A model generated the notes under the pieces. It ran no database searches, was not told the DNA's origin, and was given only the letters and a program-made list of their open reading frames with translations. Positions 24,531-33,787 of a DNA stretch of 64,000 nt are shown here, piece by piece. The stretch spans positions 1-64,000 of the forward strand of contig NZ_MAFQ01000019.1 of assembly GCF_002013895.1 (NCBI RefSeq), in the 5' to 3' direction. The DNA is from Mycobacteroides franklinii. GTDB taxonomy: Bacteria > Actinomycetota > Actinomycetes > Mycobacteriales > Mycobacteriaceae. Made by a program: the position numbers and the translations under genes. Within the stretch, counting starts at the first letter, position 1, and each line of letters opens with the position of its first letter.

Positions 24531-25261
24531 CTCTTGGACGCGAAGACGCCCAGGCCGCTCTCGAATCCCGTGCCCGGATTGGTCCAAATGGCCCGCTCGT
24601 CGGCGTACGTCCAGGGGTTGGAATTGCTGATGAAGGCGAAGTGGACACCCGGCTGCGGCTCATGGCCGGGCAGCTCAACGGTGAGCGTCGGCTGGCGCCG
24701 GGCGGCGCGAAAGAAACTCAATACCGCGCGGGTGACGTAGCGCCCTGCGGTGACTTGCTTGCCCTTGTTGCGGTGGGCCTCCATCGCGGCGACCACCTCG
24801 CCGTCCAGGCCCATTCCCGCGTTGAAGATGAACCAGCGTTCGCCGCAGTGCCCAAGGGCGATGCGGCGCCATCGCCGCTGCTCGCGGCGATGTTCGTCGA
24901 GCAGATCGACCACTTGATTGGTGGCCTGAGCGGGGTCGGCCGACATGCCCAGCGTTCGGGCGAACACATTGGCAGAACCGCCAGGCACCACCGCGATCGC
25001 GGGCAGTGGACCCGGCGCTGGGTGGCCAGGCTGGCCAAGTAGCCCGTTCACCACTTCGCTGACCGTGCCGTCGCCACCGTGCACAACGATGACCGCCGCC
25101 CCCTCGTCGGCCGCGCGACGGGCCAGCTCGCTGGCGTGTCCGCGATGGTCGGTGTGCAGAACCTGTAGGTGGACACGACTTTCCAGCGCATGAGCCAACA
25201 GGTCACGCCCGGCCGCCGTTGTCGAGGTGGCATTGGGATTCACGATGAGGACCGCACGCAC
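24497..25261 (-). pseudogene. Lipid (diacylglycerol) kinase, C-terminally truncated by the island
   Basis: This is the Rv3218-type homologue of the DAGK/YegS fold. It has VLIVNPNATSTTA, the nucleotide loop VHGGDGTVSEVVNGLL and PGGSANVFARTLG, followed by the C-terminal beta-sandwich start. It ends at about 254 residues, whereas my recollection of the family is about 310-320. The missing part normally closes the second domain. The protein is probably inactive, although a partly active short form cannot be excluded. GTG 25261 is preferred from the VRAVLIVNP pattern; ATG 25291 would add 10 residues. Its promoter also reads into the integrase gene. Confidence 0.8.
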
Positions 25262-25337
25262 GGGGCATGAGCCTAGTCGGATGTTCTTCACGCAAGCTGC
25301 TCATCACCGCCGGGATGAGGCCACATAGGCTTGCCCG

Positions 25338-25745
25338 GTGACCACAGCTGTTCCGAACACTGTTCGCCGCGCCGGAATGATCGTTGCCGGCGAAGGTGCG
25401 GTGGGATTGGTGATCGCGCTGGTCCTGGTGGTGCGAGCGGCCAGCGGCGCCGATCAGCATGTGGTCAACGGGTACGGAACGGCCGCGTGGTTCGCCATAT
25501 TCGGTACCGCCGTGCTCGCGGCCGGCCTCGCGCTTGTCGCGGGGAAGCGCTGGGGCCGGGGGATCGCGGTGATGATGCAGCTGCTGCTGCTACCCGTGGC
25601 CTGGTACGCGGCCGTGGGGTCGCATCGGCTCGCTCTGGGCGTACCCATTGCGATTGTCGCGGTCGCCGCGCTGGTGTTCTTGTTCAGTCCCACCGCTCAG
25701 ATGTGGGCCAGTGGTGACGAGGTCGATACCGACCAATCGGACTAG
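25338..25745 (+). CDS. Four-helix integral membrane protein (Rv3217c-like)
   Basis: A 135-residue protein with four hydrophobic segments (about 15-35, 47-67, 75-95 and 97-115) and short polar ends. It has no catalytic motif and is conserved in this position in mycobacteria. It is divergent from the lipid kinase and converges on the GNAT gene. The GTG start at 25338 precedes the MTTAVP N-terminus. Confidence 0.85.
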   Translation: MTTAVPNTVRRAGMIVAGEGAVGLVIALVLVVRAASGADQHVVNGYGTAAWFAIFGTAVLAAGLALVAGKRWGRGIAVMMQLLLLPVAWYAAVGSHRLALGVPIAIVAVAALVFLFSPTAQMWASGDEVDTDQSD

Positions 25746-25747
25746 CG

Positions 25748-26233
25748 TCAGCGGTCCGAGGCCAGCTCCGCCAAGGCCGGGCCTTGCAGCCGGTAGGTAA
25801 TCCAATCCGATTGTGGATTGGCGCCGATCGAGTCGTAGAACTTGATGGACGGTGTATTCCAGTCCAGAACAGCCCAATCCAGCCGGGTATAGCCGTTGGC
25901 TACGCATTCGGCGGCCAGCGCCGACAACAACGCCTTGCCTAGCCCGGTACCGCGCTGCTCGGGCTTGACGTACAGATCCTCAAGGTAGATGCCATGGTGT
26001 CCGGTCCAGGTCGAGAAATTCAGGAACCACACCGCGGTACCGCAGACCACGCCATCGGCCTCGGCGACGTGTGCGAAAAGGGCTGGATTCGAGCCGAATA
26101 GCGCCGTGCGCAGTTGTTCCGGGGCGATGAGGCACTCCTCGCGCGCGTTCTCGTACTCCGCGAGATCCTCGATGAGTCCGACGATGGCGGGCACGTCGGC
26201 TTCGGTAGCGCGGCGAATCTGGGTGTTACTCAA
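25748..26233 (-). CDS. GNAT-family N-acetyltransferase (Rv3216-like)
   Basis: This 161-residue protein has a GNAT fold: N-terminal IRRATEADVPAIVGLIEDLAEYE, central LEDLYVKPEQRGTGLGKALL (the Q/R-x-x-G-x-G/A acetyl-CoA loop) and C-terminal WAVLDWNTPSIKFYDSIGA. It resembles diamine (spermidine/thialysine-type) acetyltransferases, but the substrate is not established. It is the last gene of the gpm2-entC-GNAT run, overlapping the entC stop by 8 bp. Confidence 0.9.
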   Translation of the reverse strand: MSNTQIRRATEADVPAIVGLIEDLAEYENAREECLIAPEQLRTALFGSNPALFAHVAEADGVVCGTAVWFLNFSTWTGHHGIYLEDLYVKPEQRGTGLGKALLSALAAECVANGYTRLDWAVLDWNTPSIKFYDSIGANPQSDWITYRLQGPALAELASDR

Positions 26234-27335
26234 TCTCGGCTCCTAACCCTGCCAATACGGTCCGGAATTTGACGGTGGTCTCGGATAATTCGTCTTGGGG
26301 GTCCGATTCTGCGACGAGTCCGCCGCCGGCGTAAGCGCGGATCGCGGTGCGGTCGGCGGACAGTTCGGCACAACGGATCGAGACGGCCCACCGACCGTCC
26401 CCGTTGCCGTCGCACCAGCCAACCGCGCCCGCATAGAATCCCCGATCGCCCTCGATGCGCGCGATCAGGTCGGCCGCCCCCTTGGTGGGGGTGCCGCACA
26501 CCGCGGGAGTGGGATGCAAGGCCAGGGCTAAATCAAGTGCCGTGGTTGAGCTTTGACGTAAGCGGGCGCTGATGGCGGTGCTCAGATGCCAGAGCGCGGC
26601 GGTACGGCTCAGCGTCGGTTCCGGCGGCACCTGCACGTCGACGCACAAGGACGCGAGATCCTCACGCAGCTGATCGATCACCACGGAGTGCTCGTGACGG
26701 TTCTTGTGTGAGCCCGCCAGGTCTTCGCCTGTCCGCCGATCCAGAGACGGGTCCTTGGATCGCGGGGCGGAACCGGCGAAGGGATGACAGATCACCATGT
26801 CCCCGCGGCGTTCCACCAACAATTCTGGACTGCAGCCCACCATGGTGTGCCCGCGGAATCGGTCACCGGCTGGGGAGAGGTCCACGCAAAAGCTGTTGGC
26901 ATCGGGGTCGTTTCGGATCAACCGATGTGTCAGTACCAACGGGTCCACGGGCGCGTCGGCCCGCAGTTCCAGCACGCGTGCCAGGACAACCTTGGATAGC
27001 CCTGCGCGGCTGTCGCGGAGCACCTCGACCGCCTCGGTGACCCTCCGCAGATGCTCGGAAGGCTCCGGTATCTGTTGCGTCACATGGATATTCGGCATGG
27101 TGCCGTAGAACTCTTGCGGCTGTCCGCGTTGAACCGTGACCGGAACCGTCAGCGCGGCGGGTTCGGTGGTGTCAAAAGGAAGGGCGCCAACCAGCATGTG
27201 ATGACGACCGCTGCGCAAGGCCTCCGCCGCGTTGGAGACGTCGTCGTAGGTGGTGTCCCGGCCATATGCGTACAGCGCATCGGTCGCCCGCGACATCACG
27301 AAATGTGGGTGCGCGGGGGAGTTGGTGGCCGTCAT
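26226..27335 (-). CDS. entC: Isochorismate synthase
   Basis: This 369-residue chorismate-binding enzyme converts chorismate to isochorismate. It is the EntC/MenF type and lacks the larger MbtI architecture, so menaquinone supply is the likely role. It has LSKVVLARVLEL, the GCSPELLVERRGD motif, HPFAGSAPRSKDP, HPTPAVCGTPTKGA and the C-terminal GAVGWCDGNGDGRWAVSIRC. It starts 1 bp after the gpm2 stop and overlaps the GNAT gene, so the three are one operon, as in H37Rv (Rv3214-Rv3216). Confidence 0.92.
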   Translation of the reverse strand: MTATNSPAHPHFVMSRATDALYAYGRDTTYDDVSNAAEALRSGRHHMLVGALPFDTTEPAALTVPVTVQRGQPQEFYGTMPNIHVTQQIPEPSEHLRRVTEAVEVLRDSRAGLSKVVLARVLELRADAPVDPLVLTHRLIRNDPDANSFCVDLSPAGDRFRGHTMVGCSPELLVERRGDMVICHPFAGSAPRSKDPSLDRRTGEDLAGSHKNRHEHSVVIDQLREDLASLCVDVQVPPEPTLSRTAALWHLSTAISARLRQSSTTALDLALALHPTPAVCGTPTKGAADLIARIEGDRGFYAGAVGWCDGNGDGRWAVSIRCAELSADRTAIRAYAGGGLVAESDPQDELSETTVKFRTVLAGLGAEIE

Positions 27336-27336
27336 G

Positions 27337-27981
27337 TCAGCTTGACGGTACCGGGTGCTGATACCCGGTCAGGCCAAGCGCGGCCACCTGGCGCTGGCCG
27401 TGCTCATGACCGCCCACGGCGACGGAGGCCGTGGCCATGCCGAGTCGAGTGCCCTCTTCGAGAGGCAGATCGATCCACCGGGTCATCAGAGCGCGCGAGA
27501 AGTGGCCATGGCCCACCAGCAGTACATCGCGTTGGGCGAGGTCAGTGGTGATCTTCGCGATCACCCGGTCGGCTCGGGCCTGTACCTGTGCCACGGACTC
27601 GCCGCCGGGGCAGCCGTGCGTCCAGACCAGCCAGCCCGGGTCGTTCATGCGGATCTGTGGCGTGGTCAGGCCCTCGTAGGCGCCGTAATCCCATTCGGCC
27701 AGATCGTCCCAGACCTCGGCGACGTTCAGTCCGGCCAATTCGGCCGTCTGAATCGCGCGTCGGCGAGGGCTGCTCAGCACCAGCGGGTCATTCAGATCGA
27801 GATCCTTGAGCACCTCGCGGGCCGCAACAGCCTGGGCGCGACCGATTTCGGTGAGATCAAGGTCGGTGCGTCCGGTATGTCTGCCGATTTTTGACCACTC
27901 GGTTTCGCCGTGACGTAGCAACAACATTCGGTGCTGGGATGAGCCGCTCGCGCGAAGACCATCGGGAATGGGGGCAGACAC
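27337..27981 (-). CDS. gpm2: Histidine phosphatase (phosphoglycerate-mutase-like acid phosphatase)
   Basis: This 214-residue member of the histidine phosphatase superfamily carries the RHGETEWS catalytic loop (His phosphorylated during catalysis), a second arginine in SSPRRRAIQTAE, a Glu region WDDLAEWDYGAYEG and the second His in LLVGHGHFSRAL. The Rv3214 homologue is described as an acid phosphatase rather than a true mutase. The position and size match. It is the first gene of the operon with entC. Confidence 0.9.
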   Translation of the reverse strand: MSAPIPDGLRASGSSQHRMLLLRHGETEWSKIGRHTGRTDLDLTEIGRAQAVAAREVLKDLDLNDPLVLSSPRRRAIQTAELAGLNVAEVWDDLAEWDYGAYEGLTTPQIRMNDPGWLVWTHGCPGGESVAQVQARADRVIAKITTDLAQRDVLLVGHGHFSRALMTRWIDLPLEEGTRLGMATASVAVGGHEHGQRQVAALGLTGYQHPVPSS

Positions 27982-28041
27982 AGGTTGATTGTGCCGTACC
28001 GACTTCCGTCGTGATTGTGTTCGGCATGCCAGTATGTGGGC

Positions 28042-28872
28042 GTGACTAACCGGGACGTTCTTCGCCCAAGCGGCTCATCGCGGGTGCTGGCGGTAGCCAA
28101 TCAAAAGGGTGGGGTGGCCAAGACCACGACGGTCGCGTCGCTGGGTGCGGCGTTGGCGCAGGCCGGTAAGAAGGTTCTGCTGGTCGACCTCGATCCGCAG
28201 GGCTGCCTGACGTTCTCGCTGGGACAGGATCCGGACCGGTTGGGGCTCTCGGTGCACGAGGTGCTGCTGGGGCAGGCTGATATCAAGGAAGCGCTGCTTA
28301 CTACCAGTGAAGATCTGACGCTACTGCCTGCGAATATCGACCTGGCCGGTGCCGAGGCGATGCTGTTGATGCGCGCGGGCCGCGAATACGCGCTGAAACG
28401 AGCGCTCGAATCGCTGGGCGACGAGTTCGATGTGGTGATCATCGACTGCCCGCCCTCGCTGGGCGTGCTGACACTGAATGGTTTGACGGCGGCCGACTCG
28501 GTGATGGTGCCACTGCAGTGCGAGACACTGGCGCATCGTGGTGTCGGCCAGTTCCTGCGGACGGTCACCGATGTTCAGCAGATCACCAATCCCGGGCTGA
28601 CGCTGCTGGGCGCGCTGCCCACGCTGTACGACTCACGGACCACGCACAGTCGCGATGTGCTGTTGGACGTGGCAGATCGCTACGAGCTCCCGGTGCTGGC
28701 TCCGCCGATCCCCAGGACTGTGCGGTTCGCCGAGGCGAGTGCCTCGGGTGCCTCGGTGCTGGCGGGCCGCAAGAACAAGGGTGCGCTGGCCTATCGCGAG
28801 CTGGCGCAGAGCCTGGTGAAGCACTGGAAGAGCGGCAAGGCCATGCCGACCTTCACCCCGCCCGCCGACTGA
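28042..28872 (+). CDS. ParA/Soj-like P-loop ATPase (Rv3213c-like)
   Basis: This 276-residue MinD/ParA-family ATPase has a deviant Walker A NQKGGVAKTTT with the signature lysine, the switch LVDLDPQGCLTFSLG and the Walker B strand VVIIDCPPSLGVLTLNGL. It lacks an adjacent parB and an N-terminal HTH. It is an orphan ParA, not the chromosome-partition ParA next to oriC. A role in positioning cargo is inference. GTG 28042 is taken as the start because conserved sequence begins there. Confidence 0.9.
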   Translation: MTNRDVLRPSGSSRVLAVANQKGGVAKTTTVASLGAALAQAGKKVLLVDLDPQGCLTFSLGQDPDRLGLSVHEVLLGQADIKEALLTTSEDLTLLPANIDLAGAEAMLLMRAGREYALKRALESLGDEFDVVIIDCPPSLGVLTLNGLTAADSVMVPLQCETLAHRGVGQFLRTVTDVQQITNPGLTLLGALPTLYDSRTTHSRDVLLDVADRYELPVLAPPIPRTVRFAEASASGASVLAGRKNKGALAYRELAQSLVKHWKSGKAMPTFTPPAD

Positions 28873-29427
28873 ATTCACTGCGCGTTCGATTCAGATTGAC
28901 GCTAACCGTGGATCTGAATCGCCTCATTCCGCGCGCTTGCAGCGCGGAGAGTTACGAGGAGCATGCGATCATCTCGGCCGATCGCTAAGACGTGGAATTG
29001 CACGATGATTGGGATGGGTTCGGTCAGCGCCTGGCGGCCAGCGGTGCAACGACTTTGGAATCGGTTCTCGTGTACGAGAATGAGATCTCGCTGGTGCTCG
29101 AGGATCATCGTTTGGCGCACAGTCAAGACATTTCTTCAGTTGTACCTAGGGGCCGTTGCCCTGAGAATCGCCAAATATGTTCACCGCGATGCAATTTGGT
29201 GTGTGTGCAACAAGACGCGTCCCGCGCGCACGCGCGATGGCGTGGTGGATGACGGCCGGATCGATGACCAGACGGCGATCGGCGCCGCCGCGATAGAGGT
29301 GGCCAAGGCGCAGTTGGCGGAACGCGCGGACGGTAGCCAGCCACAACCCCCTTGCCTACAAGGTATGGGCGACGGGCGATTACGTCGTGAACGGCACACT
29401 CCCGCCCAACAGTGGATACTTCTGACG
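28873..29427. other. 555-bp gap with one doubtful small ORF
   Basis: A frame at 28992-29252 (86 codons, GTG start, MELHDDWDGFGQRLAASGATTLE...) has a plausible hydrophilic N-terminus but a Cys/Arg-rich tail typical of non-coding GC-rich DNA. No ribosome site is obvious. The rest is open on several frames without resemblance. H37Rv is compact here, so this may be the residue of a lost gene or a short insertion. Confidence 0.35.
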
Positions 29428-30153
29428 ATGACCGATCCTTTGGCCGTCGTGGTGCCCCGGAGACTGTCGACCGGCGCGGACCCACGGATCGTGGCGGCGA
29501 ACCGCCTGTTCGACCTGATCGTGGCGCTGGCCGAGGATGTCGGGCTCACACCGATCGTCACGGATGATCCGGACTACCCGCTAGAAGGTGTGGGCGGTGT
29601 GCTGTTGCCCGGCGGGGGAGACGTCAATCCGCATCGGTACGGCTGCACATCGACGGCGGCCGTGTACGACGTCAACGACGAGCAGGATCACCTGGACTTC
29701 ACGTTGACCGCCAGGGCGCGCGATGCACAGCTACCGATACTGGGCATCTGCCGTGGCGCCCAGGTGCTCAACGTCGCCTACGGCGGAGATCTGCAGGTGG
29801 ATCTGGCTGCAGGGTCGGTGGACCACGGTGCAGCGGTGTTCTCTTGGCACCCGGTGCATCTCGCGCCTGATACCCGCGTGCGTGCCGCGCACGGAGCCGA
29901 CGAACTCGTCGTCGCGTCCGCTCACCATCAAGCAGTGGCATCCCTGGGAGCGGGCCTGGTGACGACGGCATGGGCCGACGACGGTGTCATCGAGGCCTTC
30001 GAATCGGAAACCGGATGGGTCCTTGCGATCCAGTGGCACCCGGAGGCTCCGGGAGTGCCCAAACGCCTTCAGCAGGCGCCCTTCAAGGCGTTCGCGGATG
30101 CGGTGGCGCAGTCGGGTCGGGGCGCCCTGTCAGCCCAGCGCGAAGATTCGTGA
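29428..30153 (+). CDS. Class I glutamine amidotransferase-like gamma-glutamyl hydrolase (PuuD type)
   Basis: This 241-residue protein has the nucleophile elbow LGICRGAQVLNVAYGG (Cys near 110), the substrate loop LLPGGGDVNPHRYG and the His/Glu pair in WHPEAPG. It matches the peptidase C26 family, which hydrolyses gamma-glutamyl bonds (gamma-Glu-GABA, polyglutamates). No partner pathway is near, so the substrate is open. The start at 29428 (MTDPLAVV) is where similarity begins. It overlaps the 3' end of the convergent Rv3212-like gene by 24 bp. Confidence 0.9.
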   Translation: MTDPLAVVVPRRLSTGADPRIVAANRLFDLIVALAEDVGLTPIVTDDPDYPLEGVGGVLLPGGGDVNPHRYGCTSTAAVYDVNDEQDHLDFTLTARARDAQLPILGICRGAQVLNVAYGGDLQVDLAAGSVDHGAAVFSWHPVHLAPDTRVRAAHGADELVVASAHHQAVASLGAGLVTTAWADDGVIEAFESETGWVLAIQWHPEAPGVPKRLQQAPFKAFADAVAQSGRGALSAQREDS

Positions 30154-31350
30154 ACCGCGTTGCTCCACCAATGTGTTGCCGACGACGGCGCTGATGACGG
30201 GGCTCTTCTCGTCGGCCAGGTCACGCTGCACCGCAAGGGACTTGCGGAACTCGCCGGTGGTCATGTTGAAGACGTCGATGCCGCCCTCGACGGGGACGAC
30301 GAGCTCACCGGCCATGTTCGTGCCCGGCCCTAGGGGCCTTTTGGTGGTGGGCAGCACGAATCTGTAGGACAGGTCGGAGGCGCTGAGCACCAGCACCTGA
30401 TTGCCCGTCCACCATGTGATGACATCACCGGCTTGGGCGGCGGCATTGGTCTGGGCAATCTCGCCCGGCAGCACCGTCGCGCCGACACGCATCCCGCGGT
30501 CGTCGAACACCACCAGCTCGTTGCGGGTGCCCGGCAGGTAGACGGCCGAGCGGGTGTCCGCGACCGCGAGCACCTTGGCCGCGGAACCGCGTTCCACCCC
30601 GGGCAACACCGCCGAGTAGAGCTCCTCCGGCTTGTCGTTGTCCTTGGGCGTCGGCTTCTGCAATGTCAGCCGCAACGTGGGGTCCTGGGGGCAGGTTTCC
30701 AGCACCGCGAGCACGCTCGCCCCGACCGCGCCCGACTTCAGCGTGCAGTCCACCCGGGGCTGACTGTTGGGATTCAAGGGTGCGACAACCCGTCCGTACT
30801 CGAGGGTGCGCACCATGTCCGAACGCCACAGTTCGAGCCGGGTGCTGCCGAGCGCCAACACATAGGTGCCGTCGGTCGACAGCGACACCTTCGGGTCATT
30901 GGGACTGCTGCGCAACGGGCCTCGGCGGCCGGTCTGCCCGTCGATCATGGTGACCTGACCGCATCCGCGTGCGTCGCGATAGACCGCCACCGCATCATCG
31001 ATGAAGCCGATCGCGCCGCACAGATCGCGGTTGCGTCGGGCGTACGACCACAGCTGCGCACCGGTCACCGGATCGTGGGCCACCACATCGTGCCCGTCGG
31101 CGCTGACGATCGCACCACTGGCGATGACGGGGCCTTTGGTGGCCGCACTCGCGGTCGACCACAGCTCGCGCACCGAGTCGGGGACCCGGCTGGCGCTCAT
31201 CGGACGTTTGATGTCCCCGGCGGCGGGGTGGCTGACGGTGGCGCGGGCATCGCTGGTCCACCAGATCGTTGTGCCGGTGACGGCGACCACGACGGCAATC
31301 ACCGCCGCGGCAATGATGTCGGCCCGGGTGCGCCGCTCCGGTGCGATCAC
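30130..31350 (-). CDS. Membrane-anchored beta-propeller-like protein (Rv3212-like)
   Basis: This 406-residue protein has a single N-terminal membrane segment (about 11-32, IIAAAVIAVVVAVTGTTIWW) followed by a large extracytoplasmic domain made of short beta repeats with HDPVTGAQLWSY and FDDRGMRVG-type turns, as in PQQ-like propellers. No enzyme motif is seen. The GTG start overlaps the rhlE stop by 4 bp, so the two are translationally coupled, as in the Rv3211-Rv3212 pair. Confidence 0.85.
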   Translation of the reverse strand: MIAPERRTRADIIAAAVIAVVVAVTGTTIWWTSDARATVSHPAAGDIKRPMSASRVPDSVRELWSTASAATKGPVIASGAIVSADGHDVVAHDPVTGAQLWSYARRNRDLCGAIGFIDDAVAVYRDARGCGQVTMIDGQTGRRGPLRSSPNDPKVSLSTDGTYVLALGSTRLELWRSDMVRTLEYGRVVAPLNPNSQPRVDCTLKSGAVGASVLAVLETCPQDPTLRLTLQKPTPKDNDKPEELYSAVLPGVERGSAAKVLAVADTRSAVYLPGTRNELVVFDDRGMRVGATVLPGEIAQTNAAAQAGDVITWWTGNQVLVLSASDLSYRFVLPTTKRPLGPGTNMAGELVVPVEGGIDVFNMTTGEFRKSLAVQRDLADEKSPVISAVVGNTLVEQRGSRIFALG

Positions 31351-32804
31351 GCCGAGGCGGTGGTCGCGGCCGGGCGCCGCCGCCTACGACGGCGGGCAGG
31401 AGCAGCCTGGTCTCCGTCAGCGGTGGCCACCGGAGCTGGTGCTTCGGTGGCTGAACCCTCGGCGGGCTCACCGGCGCGCGTGCGGCGCCGGGTGCGGGTG
31501 CGCTTGGGCTTGTCGCCCTCGGCGCGCTCGGCCCGCGGTGCGCGGCGCTTCGGGCCGCCGGAGAACTTCTCACCGACGGAACCGGTGACATCGGTCGGGA
31601 TGTTCAGCTCGGTGAACAAATGCGGTGAGGTGGAATAGGTTTCGTCGGGATCGGGCACGGCGAGGCCGAGCGCCTTGTCGATCAGCTGCCAGCGTGCGAT
31701 GTCGTCCCAGTCGACGAGAGTGACCGCGATGCCGGTGCGCCCGGCGCGCCCCGTGCGTCCAATGCGGTGCACGTAGGTCTTGTCGTCCTCGGGGCACTGG
31801 TAGTTGATGACGTGGGTGACATCGTCGATGTCGATGCCGCGCGCGGCCACGTCGGTGGCGACCAGCACGTTGATCTCTCCGGAGCGGAAGGAGGTCAGGG
31901 CCTTTTCGCGGGCGATCTGACCAAGGTCGCCGTGCACGGCACCGACAGCGAAACCGCGCTCGGCCAGCTCGTCGGAAACCTTCTGTGCGGTCCGCTTGGT
32001 ACGGGTGAACACCATGGTGGCGCCCCGGCCATCCGCCTGGAGGATGCGGCTGACCAACTCGATCTTGTCCAGGGCGTGTGCCCGGTACACGAACTGTTCG
32101 GTCGAGTCGTGCACCGATGATGAATGAGGAGCCTCGGCCCGGATATGGGTCGGGCGATTCATGAAGGTACGGGCCAGTGTGATGATCGCATCGGGCATGG
32201 TCGCCGAGAACAGCATCGACTGGCGACCCGACTCTGCCGATGGTGCCAGCGCCAGAATCCGCTCGATATCGGGTAGGAAGCCCAGATCCAGCATCTCGTC
32301 GGCCTCATCCAGAACCAGCATGGCCAGACCACCCAATTGCAGGTGTCCCTGTTGGGCGAGATCCAGCAGACGTCCGGGGGTGCCGATGACGACGTCAGCA
32401 CCGGCGCGAAGCGATGCGATCTGTGCCTCGTACGGCCGGCCGCCGTAGATGGAGACGACGCTGAAGTCACGGTCGCCCGCCGACAGGTACTTGGCAGCCT
32501 TGGTGAGGTCATCGAAGACCTGGATGCACAACTCGCGCGTAGGCACGACGACCAGGGCGCGGGGGGTGCCGTTCAGCGGCCGGTCCTCGACACCGGTGGC
32601 GATGCGGTGCAGCAGCGGTACGCCGAATGCGTAGGTCTTTCCCATACCGGTACGGGCCTGGCCGATGAGGTCCGATCCGGCGAGAGCGAGGGGCAGGGTG
32701 AGTTCCTGGATGGCGAACGGATGCTCTATCCCGACCTCGCTGAGGGCCCGGACTATCTCGTCGCGGACGCCGAGTTGGGCAAAGGTGTGTTCGATATGGC
32801 TCAT
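31347..32804 (-). CDS. rhlE: DEAD-box ATP-dependent RNA helicase
   Basis: This 485-residue helicase has an ordered set of motifs: the Q motif with FAIQELTLPLAL, Walker A ARTGMGKTYAFG, PTREL, VIGTPGRLLDL, motif II VLDEADEML, motif III SATMP and motif VI HRIGRTGR. The C-terminal tail (about 420-485) is rich in Arg and Ala, typical of unstructured RNA-binding tails. It unwinds RNA, probably in ribosome assembly or decay, in the cytosol. It is the first gene of a coupled pair with the beta-propeller protein. Confidence 0.95.
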   Translation of the reverse strand: MSHIEHTFAQLGVRDEIVRALSEVGIEHPFAIQELTLPLALAGSDLIGQARTGMGKTYAFGVPLLHRIATGVEDRPLNGTPRALVVVPTRELCIQVFDDLTKAAKYLSAGDRDFSVVSIYGGRPYEAQIASLRAGADVVIGTPGRLLDLAQQGHLQLGGLAMLVLDEADEMLDLGFLPDIERILALAPSAESGRQSMLFSATMPDAIITLARTFMNRPTHIRAEAPHSSSVHDSTEQFVYRAHALDKIELVSRILQADGRGATMVFTRTKRTAQKVSDELAERGFAVGAVHGDLGQIAREKALTSFRSGEINVLVATDVAARGIDIDDVTHVINYQCPEDDKTYVHRIGRTGRAGRTGIAVTLVDWDDIARWQLIDKALGLAVPDPDETYSTSPHLFTELNIPTDVTGSVGEKFSGGPKRRAPRAERAEGDKPKRTRTRRRTRAGEPAEGSATEAPAPVATADGDQAAPARRRRRRRPAATTASA

Positions 32805-33070
32805 GGTTTTGGGTACGTGCCTTTCGTGTTTTTCGCTCAGCGCGCACGATCGGTAGGTCGGATTCCTAAAGATTCCAAGGGGCCGGGCTCGCGTTAATCG
32901 GCGAAGGCGGCACGTGCACGCACATTTCCTGTGGGAGAACTCCTGTGTACTTCATGGTCAGGGCGGTAGTCCCGCCTCCATGGTAGCGGGTGAGCTGCGA
33001 TTTTCCGATTCGCCATGGTTTGCCGCGCGGATCGGTGTCCTCGACCGGGGGCCCGACTAGAGTTCCAGGC

Positions 33071-33778
33071 ATGACTGAGCCCGATTCACTTCGCGCAAGC
33101 TGGGGTTCCCTCCCGCCTGCGGGGGCCTCATCGACGGACGTCGATCCTCCTGGTGTCAATCAGCTGTTCGCGGTGATCGCGTACGGCGAGGTCGCGGCCT
33201 TCTACCGGTTGACCGACGAGTCCAAGATGGCACCTGACTTGGCGAGCAAGATCGCCATCGCCAGCATGGCCGCCTCGCAGATGCGTCACTACGAGGTGCT
33301 TCGGGATGCGATGGAGGCCAAGGGGGTTGACGTACTGGCGGCCATGGAGCCGTACGTCAAGACGCTCGAGAACTACCACTCGCTGACCCTGCCGCGCACC
33401 TGGTTGGAGGCCATGGTCAAGACGTACATCGGTGACTCGTTGGCCGCCGATTTCTATGGCGAGGTTGTCGACTCGCTGCCGGGCGAGTCAGCGGCGGTGC
33501 TCAAGTCGGTGTTGGGCACGACGGGACACTCGGAGTTCGTCATCGCGCAGGTGCGTGGCGCGGTCAAGGACAACTCGCAGCAGCGCAATCGGCTCACCCT
33601 GTGGGGGCGCCGCCTGCTCGGCGAGGCCATCACCCAGGCACAGCATGTGCTGGCCCAGCACGACGAGCTCGCGGACCTCGTGCTGTCCGGTGGTGCCGGT
33701 CTGGGCAACCTCAACGAGTTCTTTGAGCGGCTGCAGAGCGCCCATGCCGAGCGGATGGCTGTCCTCGGGCTGGGGTAG
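33071..33778 (+). CDS. Ferritin-like fold protein (Rv3210c-like)
   Basis: This 235-residue helical protein has a ferritin-like core: VIAYGEVAAFYRL, AASQMRHYEVLRDAME and GDSLAADFYGEVV. It may bind a metal through the Glu/His in MRHYE, but a full diiron set is not clear. Conserved in mycobacteria, function unknown. It is divergent from rhlE. The ATG at 33071 precedes the similarity and is preferred to upstream in-frame codons. Confidence 0.85.
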   Translation: MTEPDSLRASWGSLPPAGASSTDVDPPGVNQLFAVIAYGEVAAFYRLTDESKMAPDLASKIAIASMAASQMRHYEVLRDAMEAKGVDVLAAMEPYVKTLENYHSLTLPRTWLEAMVKTYIGDSLAADFYGEVVDSLPGESAAVLKSVLGTTGHSEFVIAQVRGAVKDNSQQRNRLTLWGRRLLGEAITQAQHVLAQHDELADLVLSGGAGLGNLNEFFERLQSAHAERMAVLGLG

Positions 33779-33787
33779 GGGCTGGGA

